Positions 50,085 to 58,846 of a stretch of DNA of 64,000 nucleotides are shown here, piece by piece. The DNA lies in assembly GCA_937997485.1 (NCBI GenBank), contig CALKTH010000031.1:1-64000 (forward strand), given 5' to 3'. The translations under genes and the position numbers were made by a program. This DNA comes from an uncultured Acidimicrobiales bacterium (GTDB taxonomy: Bacteria > Actinomycetota > Acidimicrobiia > Acidimicrobiales > SZUA-35). The notes under the pieces were generated by a model, which searched no databases, was not told the origin of the DNA, and worked only from the letters and a program-made list of their open reading frames with translations. Within the stretch, counting starts at the first letter, position 1. The number at the start of each line of letters is the position of its first letter.

Positions 50085-51347
50085 GTGCCCCGGCAGTCTC
50101 GTAGAGTCTCGACCGTGGTCTACCCACCTCCCCCCGGCCCTCCACGTCCTGGCGCTCAGCCGCGCGCACCCCGGAACCGATCGACTGCCGCGTCCCCCGT
50201 GGATGGACAACGTGATCCGCTCGTCGAACGGCGGCGGCTCCGCAGCGTCCTCGAAGCACTCCAGGCCGAGCTGGTCGAGATGGAAACGTCGCCGTCGTTC
50301 CTGATGCTCACCTCCGGCTCGCTCGGAATGGAAACGGAGCGAGCGGTCGGTTCGACGATGGCCGAGGTGAATGTCCTCTGGCCGCTCCTGCACGGGGCTC
50401 GGTCTGAGCTCACCCTCCTTGACGAACTCGGCGACGGTCGCACTGTCGGTCGAGAGATTCAGGAGCGTCTCACCCAACCCATGGTGACGGTCGCGGCCGG
50501 GCCGAACACTCCGGCCCGCCAGATGCTGCTCGGTGATGCCCTTGATCGTGCTCGCGCGTTGCTCGTGCCGATCGAAGAAGCTGTGGCCCGCGTCGACACC
50601 ATGTGGCTGGAGTTGCTGCCCCGCCTCGACGGGTCGAAGCGGACCCTCGCTCGCCTTCGAGACGAGGCAGCAAGGCTGGGCGTAACCGAACCTCTCATTG
50701 GGCGAGCGCAGGCGCTGGCCACCGACCTCGAGGAACGCCTTGTGTCGGATCCGTTCGGGATCCACCCGAACGATCCCGCCAACCTCGATGAGCAAGTGGC
50801 CCTCGCTGCCGAGCAGATCGCCTCGTTGCGGTCCGGTCACGACGGGCTCGAGACAGACATGGCCTCCACGGAGGCGCTCTTGGCTGAGCTTCGGGGATTG
50901 CGGGCCGCTGCTGATGCCGCTCGCCTGGCATCGTTGGAGAAGATCAAGGAACCGGCTGGCCTGGTGCGGATCCCTGCCCCATCCGTCATCGATGGCACGC
51001 GCGGTCTGGCCGACAGACTCGATGACTTGTTCGATGACGCCGTGCCGTGGATGCATCGGCGAACCATGCTGGACCAAGTCCGCAGCTCGGCCGATCGGCT
51101 TCACCGACAGCTGGAGCGAGCCGAGGCTGCGAATCGAGGGCCGATCGACAAGCGAAACGAACTGCGTGGGCGGCTCACGGCCTTTCAGGCCAAGATGGCG
51201 GCCGTGGGTCAAGGAGAAAACCAAGAGTTGACCGAATTGGCCGATCTGGCTCGAGCCGAGCTGTACACCTCGCCCGTCGACCTCGACATTGCCGAAGCGC
51301 TCGTCGACGATCTCGCCCAAGGCATTCGTAGAGAGGCCACGGCCTGA
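50085..51347 (+). CDS. Coiled-coil protein heading the PknG-type operon
   Basis: About 420 residues from GTG 50085, which has GGAGGGAG eight bases upstream. ATG 50049 (longer) and GTG 50115 (with TAGAGT seven bases upstream, leaderless style) are alternatives. A Pro-rich head ('YPPPPGPPRP') precedes a mostly helical, Glu/Arg/Leu-rich body with several heptad-like stretches. No signal peptide, membrane segment or catalytic motif is seen. Its stop overlaps the kinase start (TGATG), so expression is coupled. Probably a scaffold or regulator of the kinase; function unknown. Confidence 0.75.
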   Translation: MPRQSRRVSTVVYPPPPGPPRPGAQPRAPRNRSTAASPVDGQRDPLVERRRLRSVLEALQAELVEMETSPSFLMLTSGSLGMETERAVGSTMAEVNVLWPLLHGARSELTLLDELGDGRTVGREIQERLTQPMVTVAAGPNTPARQMLLGDALDRARALLVPIEEAVARVDTMWLELLPRLDGSKRTLARLRDEAARLGVTEPLIGRAQALATDLEERLVSDPFGIHPNDPANLDEQVALAAEQIASLRSGHDGLETDMASTEALLAELRGLRAAADAARLASLEKIKEPAGLVRIPAPSVIDGTRGLADRLDDLFDDAVPWMHRRTMLDQVRSSADRLHRQLERAEAANRGPIDKRNELRGRLTAFQAKMAAVGQGENQELTELADLARAELYTSPVDLDIAEALVDDLAQGIRREATA

Positions 51348-53869
51348 TGACTGCCTGTACCGAACTCGACTGCGGAGGGACCGTTGCCGCCGACGGCTAT
51401 TGCGACACCTGTGGCATGAAGCCATCGGCCTCCCGGTCAGTTGCTTCCGGCCAAGCCGCTCCCTCAGCGAGCCCGGCCTCAGCCGTCCAGGCTGTGCCCG
51501 TCGCCGCTGGCGCTGCCTGCTCGAGCGGTTGTGGTGGCGCCATTGCGACCGACGGCTATTGCGACACGTGTGGTTTGGCTGCGGTCCCAGCCGCAGCTCC
51601 CGCTTCCGTGACTCCGAGCGTCACTGGCTCGAGCGCCCCAACGGCGAACTCGGCTGCTGCTCTGCCGTCGTTCACAGGCCCGGGAGTAGAGACCTCGACT
51701 GGCTGGGCACCCACGATCGCCGCTCCCCAGGCCCCGGCCACGGCAGCAAGTGTCGCCTCCCGCACCGGTACGGCAGCGGGCCAGAGTCGGCGAACAGCAC
51801 GTTCTGGTCGCACCGCCACGAACCGCTCAGCGATTGGTGCTGGGCTCATCACGGTCGCGTCGACCCCTGTGGGCGACCCCGCTCAGGCGGTGATGTCAGA
51901 ATCCAAGATCCGGTCGGTTCTCGGCGAGGTCCCCGAAGACGAGCGAGTCTGTTCCAACTGCGGTCGACCCGTCGGCCGGGCCACCGATGACCGGCCGGGT
52001 CGGGTGAAGGGTTTCTGTGGCACGTGCCGCACCGCCTTCGACTTCGTAACGAACGAGCCGGCCCTCACCGCAGGCGAGATGGTGGCCGGTCAGTATCAGA
52101 TCCTCGGACCGCTCGCCCATGGTGGCATGGGTTGGATCTACCTCGGTCGGGACAAGGCAGTATCCGATCGTTGGGTCGTGCTCAAGGGCCTTCTGAACGA
52201 CGACGATCCCGATGCCGCGATCGCCGCTGTGGCTGAGCGTCAGTTCCTGGCGCAGATCGAGCATCCGAACATCGTCAACATCTACAACTTCGTGACGCAT
52301 CGCGGGGCTGGCTACATCGTCATGGAGATGGTCGGCGGCGAGTCTCTGAACAGCAAGCTGAAGGATCGACGCAAGGCCAACGGTGGCGTGTCTGATCCGC
52401 TTCCGCCGGCCGAAGCCATCGCCTATGTCCTGGGCATCCTGCCCGCCTTCGGCTACCTGCATTCCTTGGGGCTCGTCTACAACGATCTCAAGCCCGCCAA
52501 CATCATGGCGGTCGGCGATGACGTGAAGCTCATCGACGTCGGCGCGGTCATGAAGGCCGACGACGTCACCGCGGCGATCTTCGGCACGCAAGGGTTCCAG
52601 GCCCCTGAGGTGGCCAAGGACGGACCATCGGTTGCGTCCGACCTGTTCACCGTTGGCCGCACGCTTGCGGTGCTGATGATCCGGTTCGTCTTCCACGACG
52701 GCCCCTATCTCTATGCCGTGCCGCCGCCCCAGGAAGAGCCGCTGTTCGCTCAGTGGGAAGCGCTCTACCGATTCCTGCTTCGGGCCTGCGCCTTCCACCC
52801 AGACGATCGGTTCCTGTCGGCAGCCGACATGGCCGAGCAACTGACGGGCGTGTTGCGCGAGGTCGTCGCCGTGACCGAGGGATCACCTCGCTCGGCGCCC
52901 TCGGAGATGTTCGACGCTGACCAGCTCACCACCATGCTGGTCTCGGGCATCGACCAGTTCGATCCGTCCGAGCCGGACGCCCGAGTTCTCCCTCGGCCTC
53001 GGGTCGACCCGGAGGACCCGGCGGCCGGTTTCTTGGCCTCTCTGCCCGAACTCGATCCGAAGGTGACGCTCGAATTGATCTCGGCCGCCGCAGATGAGGG
53101 TCGAGTGGAGCGGAGTGTCGAGCTTCGGTTCCGCTCGGTTCGAGAGGTCATCGACGCCGGGGGCGATGGCGAACGCCTCCTGCAGGCGATGGCCTCGGAG
53201 TTTCCCTTCGACTGGCGCATCCCGTGGTACCGAGGTGTACTGCAGCTCCGAGACGGCAACCCGACTGCAGCGGCGGAGAACTTCAGCCGAGTGTGGACCG
53301 AACTCCCCGGCGAGATCGCGCCTCGCCTCGCAGCGGCGCTCGCCGCCGAGCTGGCGGGCGAGTTCTCTCGGGCAGCGCAGCTCTATGAAAATGTCGCCCG
53401 GGTCGATGCGAGCCACGTGTCGGCCGCCTTCGGGCTTGCTCGATGCCGACGAGCCATGAACGATCCGGATGGCGTGGTCGACGCCTTCGGCCTCGTGCCA
53501 CCCAGCTCGGCTGCTCACTACGACGCTCAGGTGGCTGCTGCCCGCGCTTTGGTCGGAGGTGGATCAGCTGGTGCTCCGACACTGGTGGATCTCACGGCAG
53601 CGGCGGAAACGATTGATCGCCTCCAGCTCGACGCCGAGGAGCGAACTCGGCTGAGTGCCGAGGTCTACGAGCGGGCCCTGGCCGGCCTTCAGGAAGGTCG
53701 CATTCAAGAGGGATCGGTGGTGCTCATCGATCGTCCGCTGACAGAGCGTTCGATTCGAGAAGGTTTGGAGCAGACGTATCGAGAGCAGGCGCGGATGAGC
53801 ACGGACGACGACGAGCGGGTTCGTCTCGTCGATGCGGCGAATCACGTGCGACCTCGGACGCTGTTCTGA
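51347..53869 (+). CDS. pknG: PknG-type serine/threonine protein kinase with extra zinc ribbons and TPR region
   Basis: 840 residues. The N-terminus has two Cys-rich ribbons ending 'DGYCDTCG' (near residues 16-23 and 68-75), an Ala/Ser/Thr linker, and a rubredoxin-like pair 'CSNCG...GFCGTC' (about 203-230). The kinase domain follows: 'GPLAHGGMGWIYLG' loop, VAIK-type Lys K280, 'YNDLKPANIM' with D380 and K382 (HRD replaced by YND, as in PknG), D397 in 'IDVGA', and 'GTQGFQAPEV'. The C-terminal part is TPR-like helical repeats. In known bacteria PknG phosphorylates an FHA protein (GarA/OdhI) to control 2-oxoglutarate metabolism. The two extra ribbons are beyond the usual single rubredoxin. Confidence 0.93.
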   Translation: MTACTELDCGGTVAADGYCDTCGMKPSASRSVASGQAAPSASPASAVQAVPVAAGAACSSGCGGAIATDGYCDTCGLAAVPAAAPASVTPSVTGSSAPTANSAAALPSFTGPGVETSTGWAPTIAAPQAPATAASVASRTGTAAGQSRRTARSGRTATNRSAIGAGLITVASTPVGDPAQAVMSESKIRSVLGEVPEDERVCSNCGRPVGRATDDRPGRVKGFCGTCRTAFDFVTNEPALTAGEMVAGQYQILGPLAHGGMGWIYLGRDKAVSDRWVVLKGLLNDDDPDAAIAAVAERQFLAQIEHPNIVNIYNFVTHRGAGYIVMEMVGGESLNSKLKDRRKANGGVSDPLPPAEAIAYVLGILPAFGYLHSLGLVYNDLKPANIMAVGDDVKLIDVGAVMKADDVTAAIFGTQGFQAPEVAKDGPSVASDLFTVGRTLAVLMIRFVFHDGPYLYAVPPPQEEPLFAQWEALYRFLLRACAFHPDDRFLSAADMAEQLTGVLREVVAVTEGSPRSAPSEMFDADQLTTMLVSGIDQFDPSEPDARVLPRPRVDPEDPAAGFLASLPELDPKVTLELISAAADEGRVERSVELRFRSVREVIDAGGDGERLLQAMASEFPFDWRIPWYRGVLQLRDGNPTAAAENFSRVWTELPGEIAPRLAAALAAELAGEFSRAAQLYENVARVDASHVSAAFGLARCRRAMNDPDGVVDAFGLVPPSSAAHYDAQVAAARALVGGGSAGAPTLVDLTAAAETIDRLQLDAEERTRLSAEVYERALAGLQEGRIQEGSVVLIDRPLTERSIREGLEQTYREQARMSTDDDERVRLVDAANHVRPRTLF

Positions 53870-54915
53870 TGACGATGTGTCCCGCCTGCGGCGAGTCGGC
53901 ACCGGAAGACGCATCGTGGTGTGAGGCCTGCGGAAGCGACCTCGCCGCGGCTCCTGCGGCTGGAGCGATTCCCGATGTGGCCGCCAAGCCCTGCGTGGCC
54001 TGCGCTGCGATCGAGATCTCCACCGACGGCTACTGCATGGAATGCGGACGCAAACAGCCAGGCGAGCGAGACCACTTCTCGGTCGAGTCGGGGCCGCTGG
54101 TCGGCCGGTCCGACGTCGGCCGACGGCACCACGAGAACGAAGATGCTGTGGCCATCGGTGCCGAACGCAACGTGCTGGCTCTGGTGGTGTGTGACGGTGT
54201 CTCGAGCACGCCGGGCTCGGCCGCGGCCAGCGCTGCGGCGGCCGACGCTGCAGTAGCAATCCTGATCGAGTCGGCTGCCGATGACAACGCCGGTCTGAAC
54301 GCCGAGGAACGGAACGCAAGCGGAACCGAACGCATGCTGGCGGCGGCAGCGGCGGCCCAAGCCGAGGCGACTGCAGTGGCGAGCGAGGCCACCCCATCGA
54401 AGGATGGCCCGCCCTCATCAACCTTCGTTGCCGTGCTGGCCGAGGCGGCAACGGGAACAACCAACGGCTCGACTGCGGACCGCGCCATTGGCTTGGCCAC
54501 CGAGTTGACGGTTGGCTGGATCGGAGATTCTCGGGCCTACTGGATCGGCGAGACCGACGCCGCCCTGCTCACCGTCGACCACGAGGTGAACGGCAGCCTC
54601 ACTCGCTGGATCGGGGCCGACGCCCATGACCCGACACCCGAGATCGCCCACGTCTCTGCCGATGGCCCGGGCACGCTTGTCGTCTGCTCCGATGGACTCT
54701 GGCGCTATGCGGAAACACCGGAAGCCATGAGTGACCTCGTCCGCCACCTGCGGACCGAACACGGGAACCACGACGTGGCGCTCAGCGTTCTGGCTGAGGC
54801 GATGGTGGATTTCGCCAACGCCAGTGGCGGGCATGACAACATCTCGGTGGCACTCTGCTCGTTCCCCATCTCGACCACCGAACACACCGAAGGCAAGGAG
54901 CCATCCGCACAATGA
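53869..54915 (+). CDS. PP2C-type protein phosphatase with N-terminal zinc ribbons
   Basis: 348 residues; start overlaps the kinase stop by 1 base. Residues 4-60 form two Cys pairs-of-pairs, the second ending 'DGYCMECGRK', closely resembling the ribbons of the kinase. The PP2C domain has 'VGRRHHENEDA', 'VCDGVSS', 'WIGDSRAYWI', 'CSDGLWRY' and 'GGHDNIS', which contain the metal-binding Asp residues. It should reverse phosphorylation by the neighbouring kinase. Cytosolic; no membrane segment. Confidence 0.93.
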   Translation: MTMCPACGESAPEDASWCEACGSDLAAAPAAGAIPDVAAKPCVACAAIEISTDGYCMECGRKQPGERDHFSVESGPLVGRSDVGRRHHENEDAVAIGAERNVLALVVCDGVSSTPGSAAASAAAADAAVAILIESAADDNAGLNAEERNASGTERMLAAAAAAQAEATAVASEATPSKDGPPSSTFVAVLAEAATGTTNGSTADRAIGLATELTVGWIGDSRAYWIGETDAALLTVDHEVNGSLTRWIGADAHDPTPEIAHVSADGPGTLVVCSDGLWRYAETPEAMSDLVRHLRTEHGNHDVALSVLAEAMVDFANASGGHDNISVALCSFPISTTEHTEGKEPSAQ

Positions 54916-56186
54916 GCGACTTCACCGCTGAGGTCTTCCAAAACGAATATCTCCCGGCTGGCTCGGACACCGTCGACGCGGTCGTCACCGTGCGAGCCGC
55001 CGATGACATCGGCACGAATGCGCAGCCGGATTCGGTTGAGGTCCTGGTGATCGACACGTCGGGATCGATGCTCGAAGAACGCGGCGCCAAGATGCATGCG
55101 GCTCGCATAGCAACGCAGGCGGCGATCGACGTGCTCCGAGACGGGGTGCATTTCGCCGTGATCGGCGGCGCCGGGTCGGCGTACATGATTTATCCCCGAG
55201 AGGGTCTTGCCGTCGCCGACGAACGAACGCGGCAGGAAGCCAAGAGTGCAGTGGCCCGGACTCACGCCACCGGCGGCACCGCCATCGGTTCATGGCTCGA
55301 AGCCACGGCCTACGTGGCTCGGCAGCGTCCCAACGCCATCGCCCACGCACTGTTGCTGACCGACGGCAAGAACCAGCACGAGTCCGATGCCCAGCTCAAC
55401 CGAGCCATCGAGAAGTGCTCGGGCATCTTCCAGTGCGACGCCCGAGGTTTGGGTGCGGACTGGAACATCGACGAGCTTCGGCGAGTCGCCTCCGGCTTGC
55501 TCGGCACGGTCGACATCATTCCCCGCCCCGAGGACATGGAGGCCGAGTTCACGGCGTTGACCCAGCAGGCGATGGGAAAGCAGGTGGGCTCGGTTGCCCT
55601 TCGCCTCTGGACACCCAAGGGCTCCCAGATCGAATTCATCAAGCAGGTCGCCCCGGCGCTGGAGGATCTGTCCGCCGATCCCACGCCAGTCAACGCACTG
55701 ACGAACGACTACGCCCTTGGATCATGGGCTGGCGGCGAAGAGCGTGACTATCACGTGAGAGTGCGCATCCCGACCGGTGCGGTGGGCGAGGAACGCCTGG
55801 CCGCCCGAGTGATGCTAGCCATCGATGGCGAGGCCGAACCGGCGGCGCTTGTCCGTGCGGTGTGGACGGATGACAACGCGCTGTCAACTCGCATCAACCG
55901 CGAAGTTGCCCACTACACCGGGCAGGCGGAACTGGCCGATGCCATCGCCGCTGGTTTGGCCGCACGCGATGCGGGGGACCAAGCCACGGCCACCGTCCGT
56001 TTGGGCCGGGCTGTGCAGATCGCGCACGAAGCCGGGAACAGCGACACAGTGAAGCTGCTGCGCAACGTGGTCGAGATCGATGATCCGGCCACTGGCACGG
56101 TGCGGATCAAGCGCAATGTCGACAAGACGGATGAAATGGCGCTCGACGTTCGATCCACACGCACTGTGCGTGTGAGCCGGGGCTGA
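54912..56186 (+). CDS. von Willebrand factor A domain protein
   Basis: 424 residues; overlaps the phosphatase gene by 4 bases. The VWA domain shows a full MIDAS: 'DTSGSM' (about residues 49-54), the Thr in 'TGGTAIG' and the Asp in 'LLTDGKNQ'. A beta-rich segment and a helical tail follow. No signal peptide, so it should act in the cytosol as a metal-dependent binding platform. Thr/Ser-rich stretches near the C-terminus ('RSTRTVRVSRG') could be kinase targets; this is a guess. Confidence 0.92.
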   Translation: MSDFTAEVFQNEYLPAGSDTVDAVVTVRAADDIGTNAQPDSVEVLVIDTSGSMLEERGAKMHAARIATQAAIDVLRDGVHFAVIGGAGSAYMIYPREGLAVADERTRQEAKSAVARTHATGGTAIGSWLEATAYVARQRPNAIAHALLLTDGKNQHESDAQLNRAIEKCSGIFQCDARGLGADWNIDELRRVASGLLGTVDIIPRPEDMEAEFTALTQQAMGKQVGSVALRLWTPKGSQIEFIKQVAPALEDLSADPTPVNALTNDYALGSWAGGEERDYHVRVRIPTGAVGEERLAARVMLAIDGEAEPAALVRAVWTDDNALSTRINREVAHYTGQAELADAIAAGLAARDAGDQATATVRLGRAVQIAHEAGNSDTVKLLRNVVEIDDPATGTVRIKRNVDKTDEMALDVRSTRTVRVSRG

Positions 56187-56187
56187 T

Positions 56188-56817
56188 ATGGCCGCCGACG
56201 TCTGCTCGAACTGCGCCACCGAGCACCATCCGGACGACGTGTTCTGCGAGAACTGTGGCTACGACTTCTTGACCGGTTCGTTGCCTGACGAACTGGCACC
56301 TCTCGTCGTTTCACCGACCTCATCCTCCACCCCAACCCCCGTCTCCGGATCCAGTTCCGCCGCCGGATCGAACGAGACGGGCGCCGACGCGGCAGGACCA
56401 GATCCTGCTGCCGGCACAGGGTTGTTCGTGACGATCTCGGTCGACCTCGACTATTTCGCCGCCGCCGTCGAGGCAGGGCAGCTCGACCCACCCGACCCGC
56501 TGCCCGCACCCAGCACGATCGAACTGCGGACCGATGAGGTGCACATTGGTCGCACGAGCGCCAGCCGGAACATCCATCCCGACCTCGATGTCGCCGCCCT
56601 CACCGCTGATCCAGCCGCCTCGAGTCGCCATGCCGTGATCCGAGTGTCGCCCGAAGGCGCCATCTCGCTGACCGACGTGGGCTCGACGAACGGCACCGTG
56701 ATCGGCTCGCCCTCCGGGACGGTGGTGACAGCACACACGCCGCACCCCATCGCACCCGGCCAGCCCATCTTCATCGGCGCCTGGACACGGCTGGAATTCC
56801 GGGCCAGCGCCGCGTGA
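56188..56817 (+). CDS. FHA-domain protein with N-terminal zinc ribbon
   Basis: 209 residues; follows the VWA gene by 1 base. The N-terminal ribbon 'CSNCA...FCENCG' (about 5-29) and a low-complexity linker precede an FHA domain with 'HIGRTSASR', 'SSRHAVI' and 'DVGSTNGT', the phosphothreonine-binding signature. It takes the place of GarA/OdhI, the FHA substrate of PknG in other actinobacteria. The threonine-containing ETTS/ETVT-type motif phosphorylated in GarA is not seen, so it may read phosphorylation by the kinase without being its switch. Confidence 0.9.
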   Translation: MAADVCSNCATEHHPDDVFCENCGYDFLTGSLPDELAPLVVSPTSSSTPTPVSGSSSAAGSNETGADAAGPDPAAGTGLFVTISVDLDYFAAAVEAGQLDPPDPLPAPSTIELRTDEVHIGRTSASRNIHPDLDVAALTADPAASSRHAVIRVSPEGAISLTDVGSTNGTVIGSPSGTVVTAHTPHPIAPGQPIFIGAWTRLEFRASAA

Positions 56818-56843
56818 CCGGCGAGTCCTGAGTCAGGCTCCGG
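56818..56843. terminator. Dyad between convergent genes after the FHA gene
   Basis: CCGG, then CCTGA-G-TCAGG, then CCGG form a symmetric GC-rich dyad in the 29-bp gap. As RNA it would fold with a GAGTC loop. No T-tract. Probable bidirectional terminator. Confidence 0.45.
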
Positions 56844-56846
56844 CCT

Positions 56847-57443
56847 TTACGACGCGGCGCGTTCCTGCTCGTCTCGGTACCAGTCGAAGCTGTCAGGCAT
56901 CGGCGGCGGGTTCTCTTCCAGGCCGAGTTCGAGCTGGCGACGGGTGGGCCAATAGCAACGGCACTGCTGGATCGATTGAGCGGTTCCTGGCCGTCCGTTC
57001 TCATCGAGTTGCCCGTAGCAACGCAAGGGTTCGCGCAGTTCTTCGATGGTGTCGGAGTCGAAGTGCAGGATGCCGGTGTCGTGCAACATGTCGAGAAGTA
57101 ACCACACCTGCTCGCATGCGCTCTCGGGCCAGAGCAAGCCGTGACGTGAGCACCAGTTGGGGATGCCGATCGAGATCAGCCGGTTGACCTGGAGGCGGGT
57201 CCAATAGTTGCCGCGGGTGGCCATGTGTGGGAACCAACGCTCCGACGCGGCACGGGCCTCGAGCACGACGATCATCACCGCCGGATCCAGCGCTATCGAA
57301 TCCTCAGACCGGGTGGAAGGATGCGCCCGCTTGGCCAGGGAGTGCAGGTTTGTCTCGTGGCGTCTGCGCAGCGGATCGGTGATCTTCTCCATCAGTACTC
57401 GGTTGCTGCGTTCGAAGTCGTTGGGATCGATGCCTGAAGTCAT
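56847..57443 (-). CDS. Hypothetical protein
   Basis: 198 residues, mostly helical, with several Trp and Cys residues ('PNWCSRHG', 'CRCYWPTRRQ'). No known domain recognised. The upstream leader is AT-rich, unlike its surroundings, with a repeated GTAAAAGA (57458-57475 region) and a -10-like TTAAAT six bases from the ATG on the minus strand. Convergent with the kinase operon. The odd leader may indicate more recent arrival. Confidence 0.65.
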   Translation of the reverse strand: MTSGIDPNDFERSNRVLMEKITDPLRRRHETNLHSLAKRAHPSTRSEDSIALDPAVMIVVLEARAASERWFPHMATRGNYWTRLQVNRLISIGIPNWCSRHGLLWPESACEQVWLLLDMLHDTGILHFDSDTIEELREPLRCYGQLDENGRPGTAQSIQQCRCYWPTRRQLELGLEENPPPMPDSFDWYRDEQERAAS

Positions 57444-57449
57444 GAACGT

Positions 57450-57455
57450 ATTTAA
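57450..57455 (-). promoter_or_regulatory. Putative leaderless -10 box of the hypothetical gene
   Basis: TTAAAT on the minus strand, six bases before the ATG at 57443, in an AT-rich patch. No ribosome-binding site lies between. Confidence 0.4.
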
Positions 57456-57501
57456 GAGTAAAAGAAGGTAAAAGACAACACGAGACGTCGAGCTGTGTTT
57501 G

Positions 57502-58212
57502 CTAGGTCAGATGTTCGACCAACCAGCGGTGCACCGGGCCGGCCTTCTGGAGTTCAGTTGCGCACCAAGCGACGAACGCCTCAGACGTGATGTCGGACGG
57601 CACGGGGCGGATCCAACGAATCTGCAATCCCTTGTGGCGGAGAAGGTCGCCCCGTGGATGATCGGAAGCGAATGGCTTGGGAACCTTCTTCAAGCCCTCC
57701 CCGACGAGATCGGCGCCGGTCTCGGCCACGAGGGCGGACATCAATTCCGCCCCCTCCACCCCGGTCGACTCGTCGTCGATGACTGATCGCCAGCGCTCGA
57801 GATCGCTCAACACCATGCCGGTGGCGAATCCGATGCCTCCGCTCCCGATGCCGCCCCCGCTCCCTACACCCTCGCCCGGCTCGACACGGACCCACAATGT
57901 TGGGGCTGTCTTCTTGTTCGGACCCTCCCAGAACTTGACCATGACGTGGTCTTTGTAGGGGGATGCGTCGGGCGAGAATCGCAAATCGTTGTTGATCGGA
58001 GCGATCGAGCCGTTCGTCTTCGGCTGCCCCTCGATCCCGCCACTCACCCGATCGGCGAGGAGCTCAGCGAGGTCGGACACCAGCGCCTTTGTCGGCTCGG
58101 CAACCAGCGCGTTGTATTGCTTCTTGTTCGCGGCGAACCATTCCTTGTCCTTCGTGGCCAACCCCGTGAGGAACTGCATTGCCTCCGGGCTGAAGCCGTT
58201 GAAGCCGCTCAT
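57502..58212 (-). CDS. DUF2461 family protein
   Basis: 236 residues from ATG 58212. It matches the DUF2461/TIGR02453 pattern: 'FLTGLATKDKEWFAANKKQY', 'RFSPDASPYKDH', 'WVRVEPGEGV', 'GFATGM'. A Gly-rich insert ('GSGGGIGSGG', near residue 118) lies in a loop. Function of the family is unknown. Its start overlaps the stop of the TfoX-like gene by 4 bases. Confidence 0.85.
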   Translation of the reverse strand: MSGFNGFSPEAMQFLTGLATKDKEWFAANKKQYNALVAEPTKALVSDLAELLADRVSGGIEGQPKTNGSIAPINNDLRFSPDASPYKDHVMVKFWEGPNKKTAPTLWVRVEPGEGVGSGGGIGSGGIGFATGMVLSDLERWRSVIDDESTGVEGAELMSALVAETGADLVGEGLKKVPKPFASDHPRGDLLRHKGLQIRWIRPVPSDITSEAFVAWCATELQKAGPVHRWLVEHLT

Positions 58213-58637
58213 GAGGTTGCCCGTCCGGTCCGCTTCGATGCTGGTTTCATGCCGGCCTTCTTTGCCGCCTTCTTGGCTGAGGTGGCTTCGGCAAAGTGGA
58301 TGCTCTCGTCGAGCAGCTCGGCCCACAGTGCTTCGTTGCGAGCGGGAACTTGCACCCACTCCGAGAAAACCTTCGTGGCTGGAGCGAACGGCAGCCCATC
58401 GCCCGCTTCGATGAGTCCGGCAACCCGAGCCTTTGGCAGCTTCACCACGAGGTCGCCGTCTCGATACTCCGGGAGGGCCACGAACTCACCGTTGGCCCGT
58501 ACACACCGGCTGCTCATCAACGTGCCTTCCTCTACCCGACCCTCAGCGATGAGAGGGAGGGCAAGGTCCCAAAACAGTGCATCGTCTCGACTCGCTTGGC
58601 TCTCGTCGGGTTGGGGCTCGGGGTTATTGGCTGGCAT
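58209..58637 (-). CDS. TfoX N-terminal-like / MmcQ-YjbR-like small protein
   Basis: 142 residues from ATG 58637 with AAGGAG six bases upstream. The central pattern 'GDLVVKLPKARV' and 'FAPATKVFSEWVQVP' fits TfoX_N-like proteins. A Lys-rich tail ('SAKKAAKKAG') could bind nucleic acid. Coupled to the DUF2461 gene; function unknown. Confidence 0.75.
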   Translation of the reverse strand: MPANNPEPQPDESQASRDDALFWDLALPLIAEGRVEEGTLMSSRCVRANGEFVALPEYRDGDLVVKLPKARVAGLIEAGDGLPFAPATKVFSEWVQVPARNEALWAELLDESIHFAEATSAKKAAKKAGMKPASKRTGRATS

Positions 58638-58846
58638 GGGGCGCTCCTTCTTGATGGTGAGAATGTTGCCACGGTTGCCCTTGTCGATCTCGGGGTCGTC
58701 GGCGTGACGGCTCACTGGTCTCGCAGGGCATCCGTCTCGCAGGGGGTCCGTCCCGCACGTACTCCGGGCGCAGGAACGACGAACCAGATGGCCGGAGCGA
58801 GACACGTGGTTGCACATTTTCCTCGAACGGGTGAAAGGCTCCCTCG

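Noticed and set aside
54912-56186. Reading the kinase-phosphatase-VWA set as a TerY-P phage-defence or metal-resistance module
   Set aside because: The kinase is clearly PknG-like, and no tellurite-resistance genes or defence neighbours are present. The GlnX-like sensor pair nearby makes metabolic signalling more likely.
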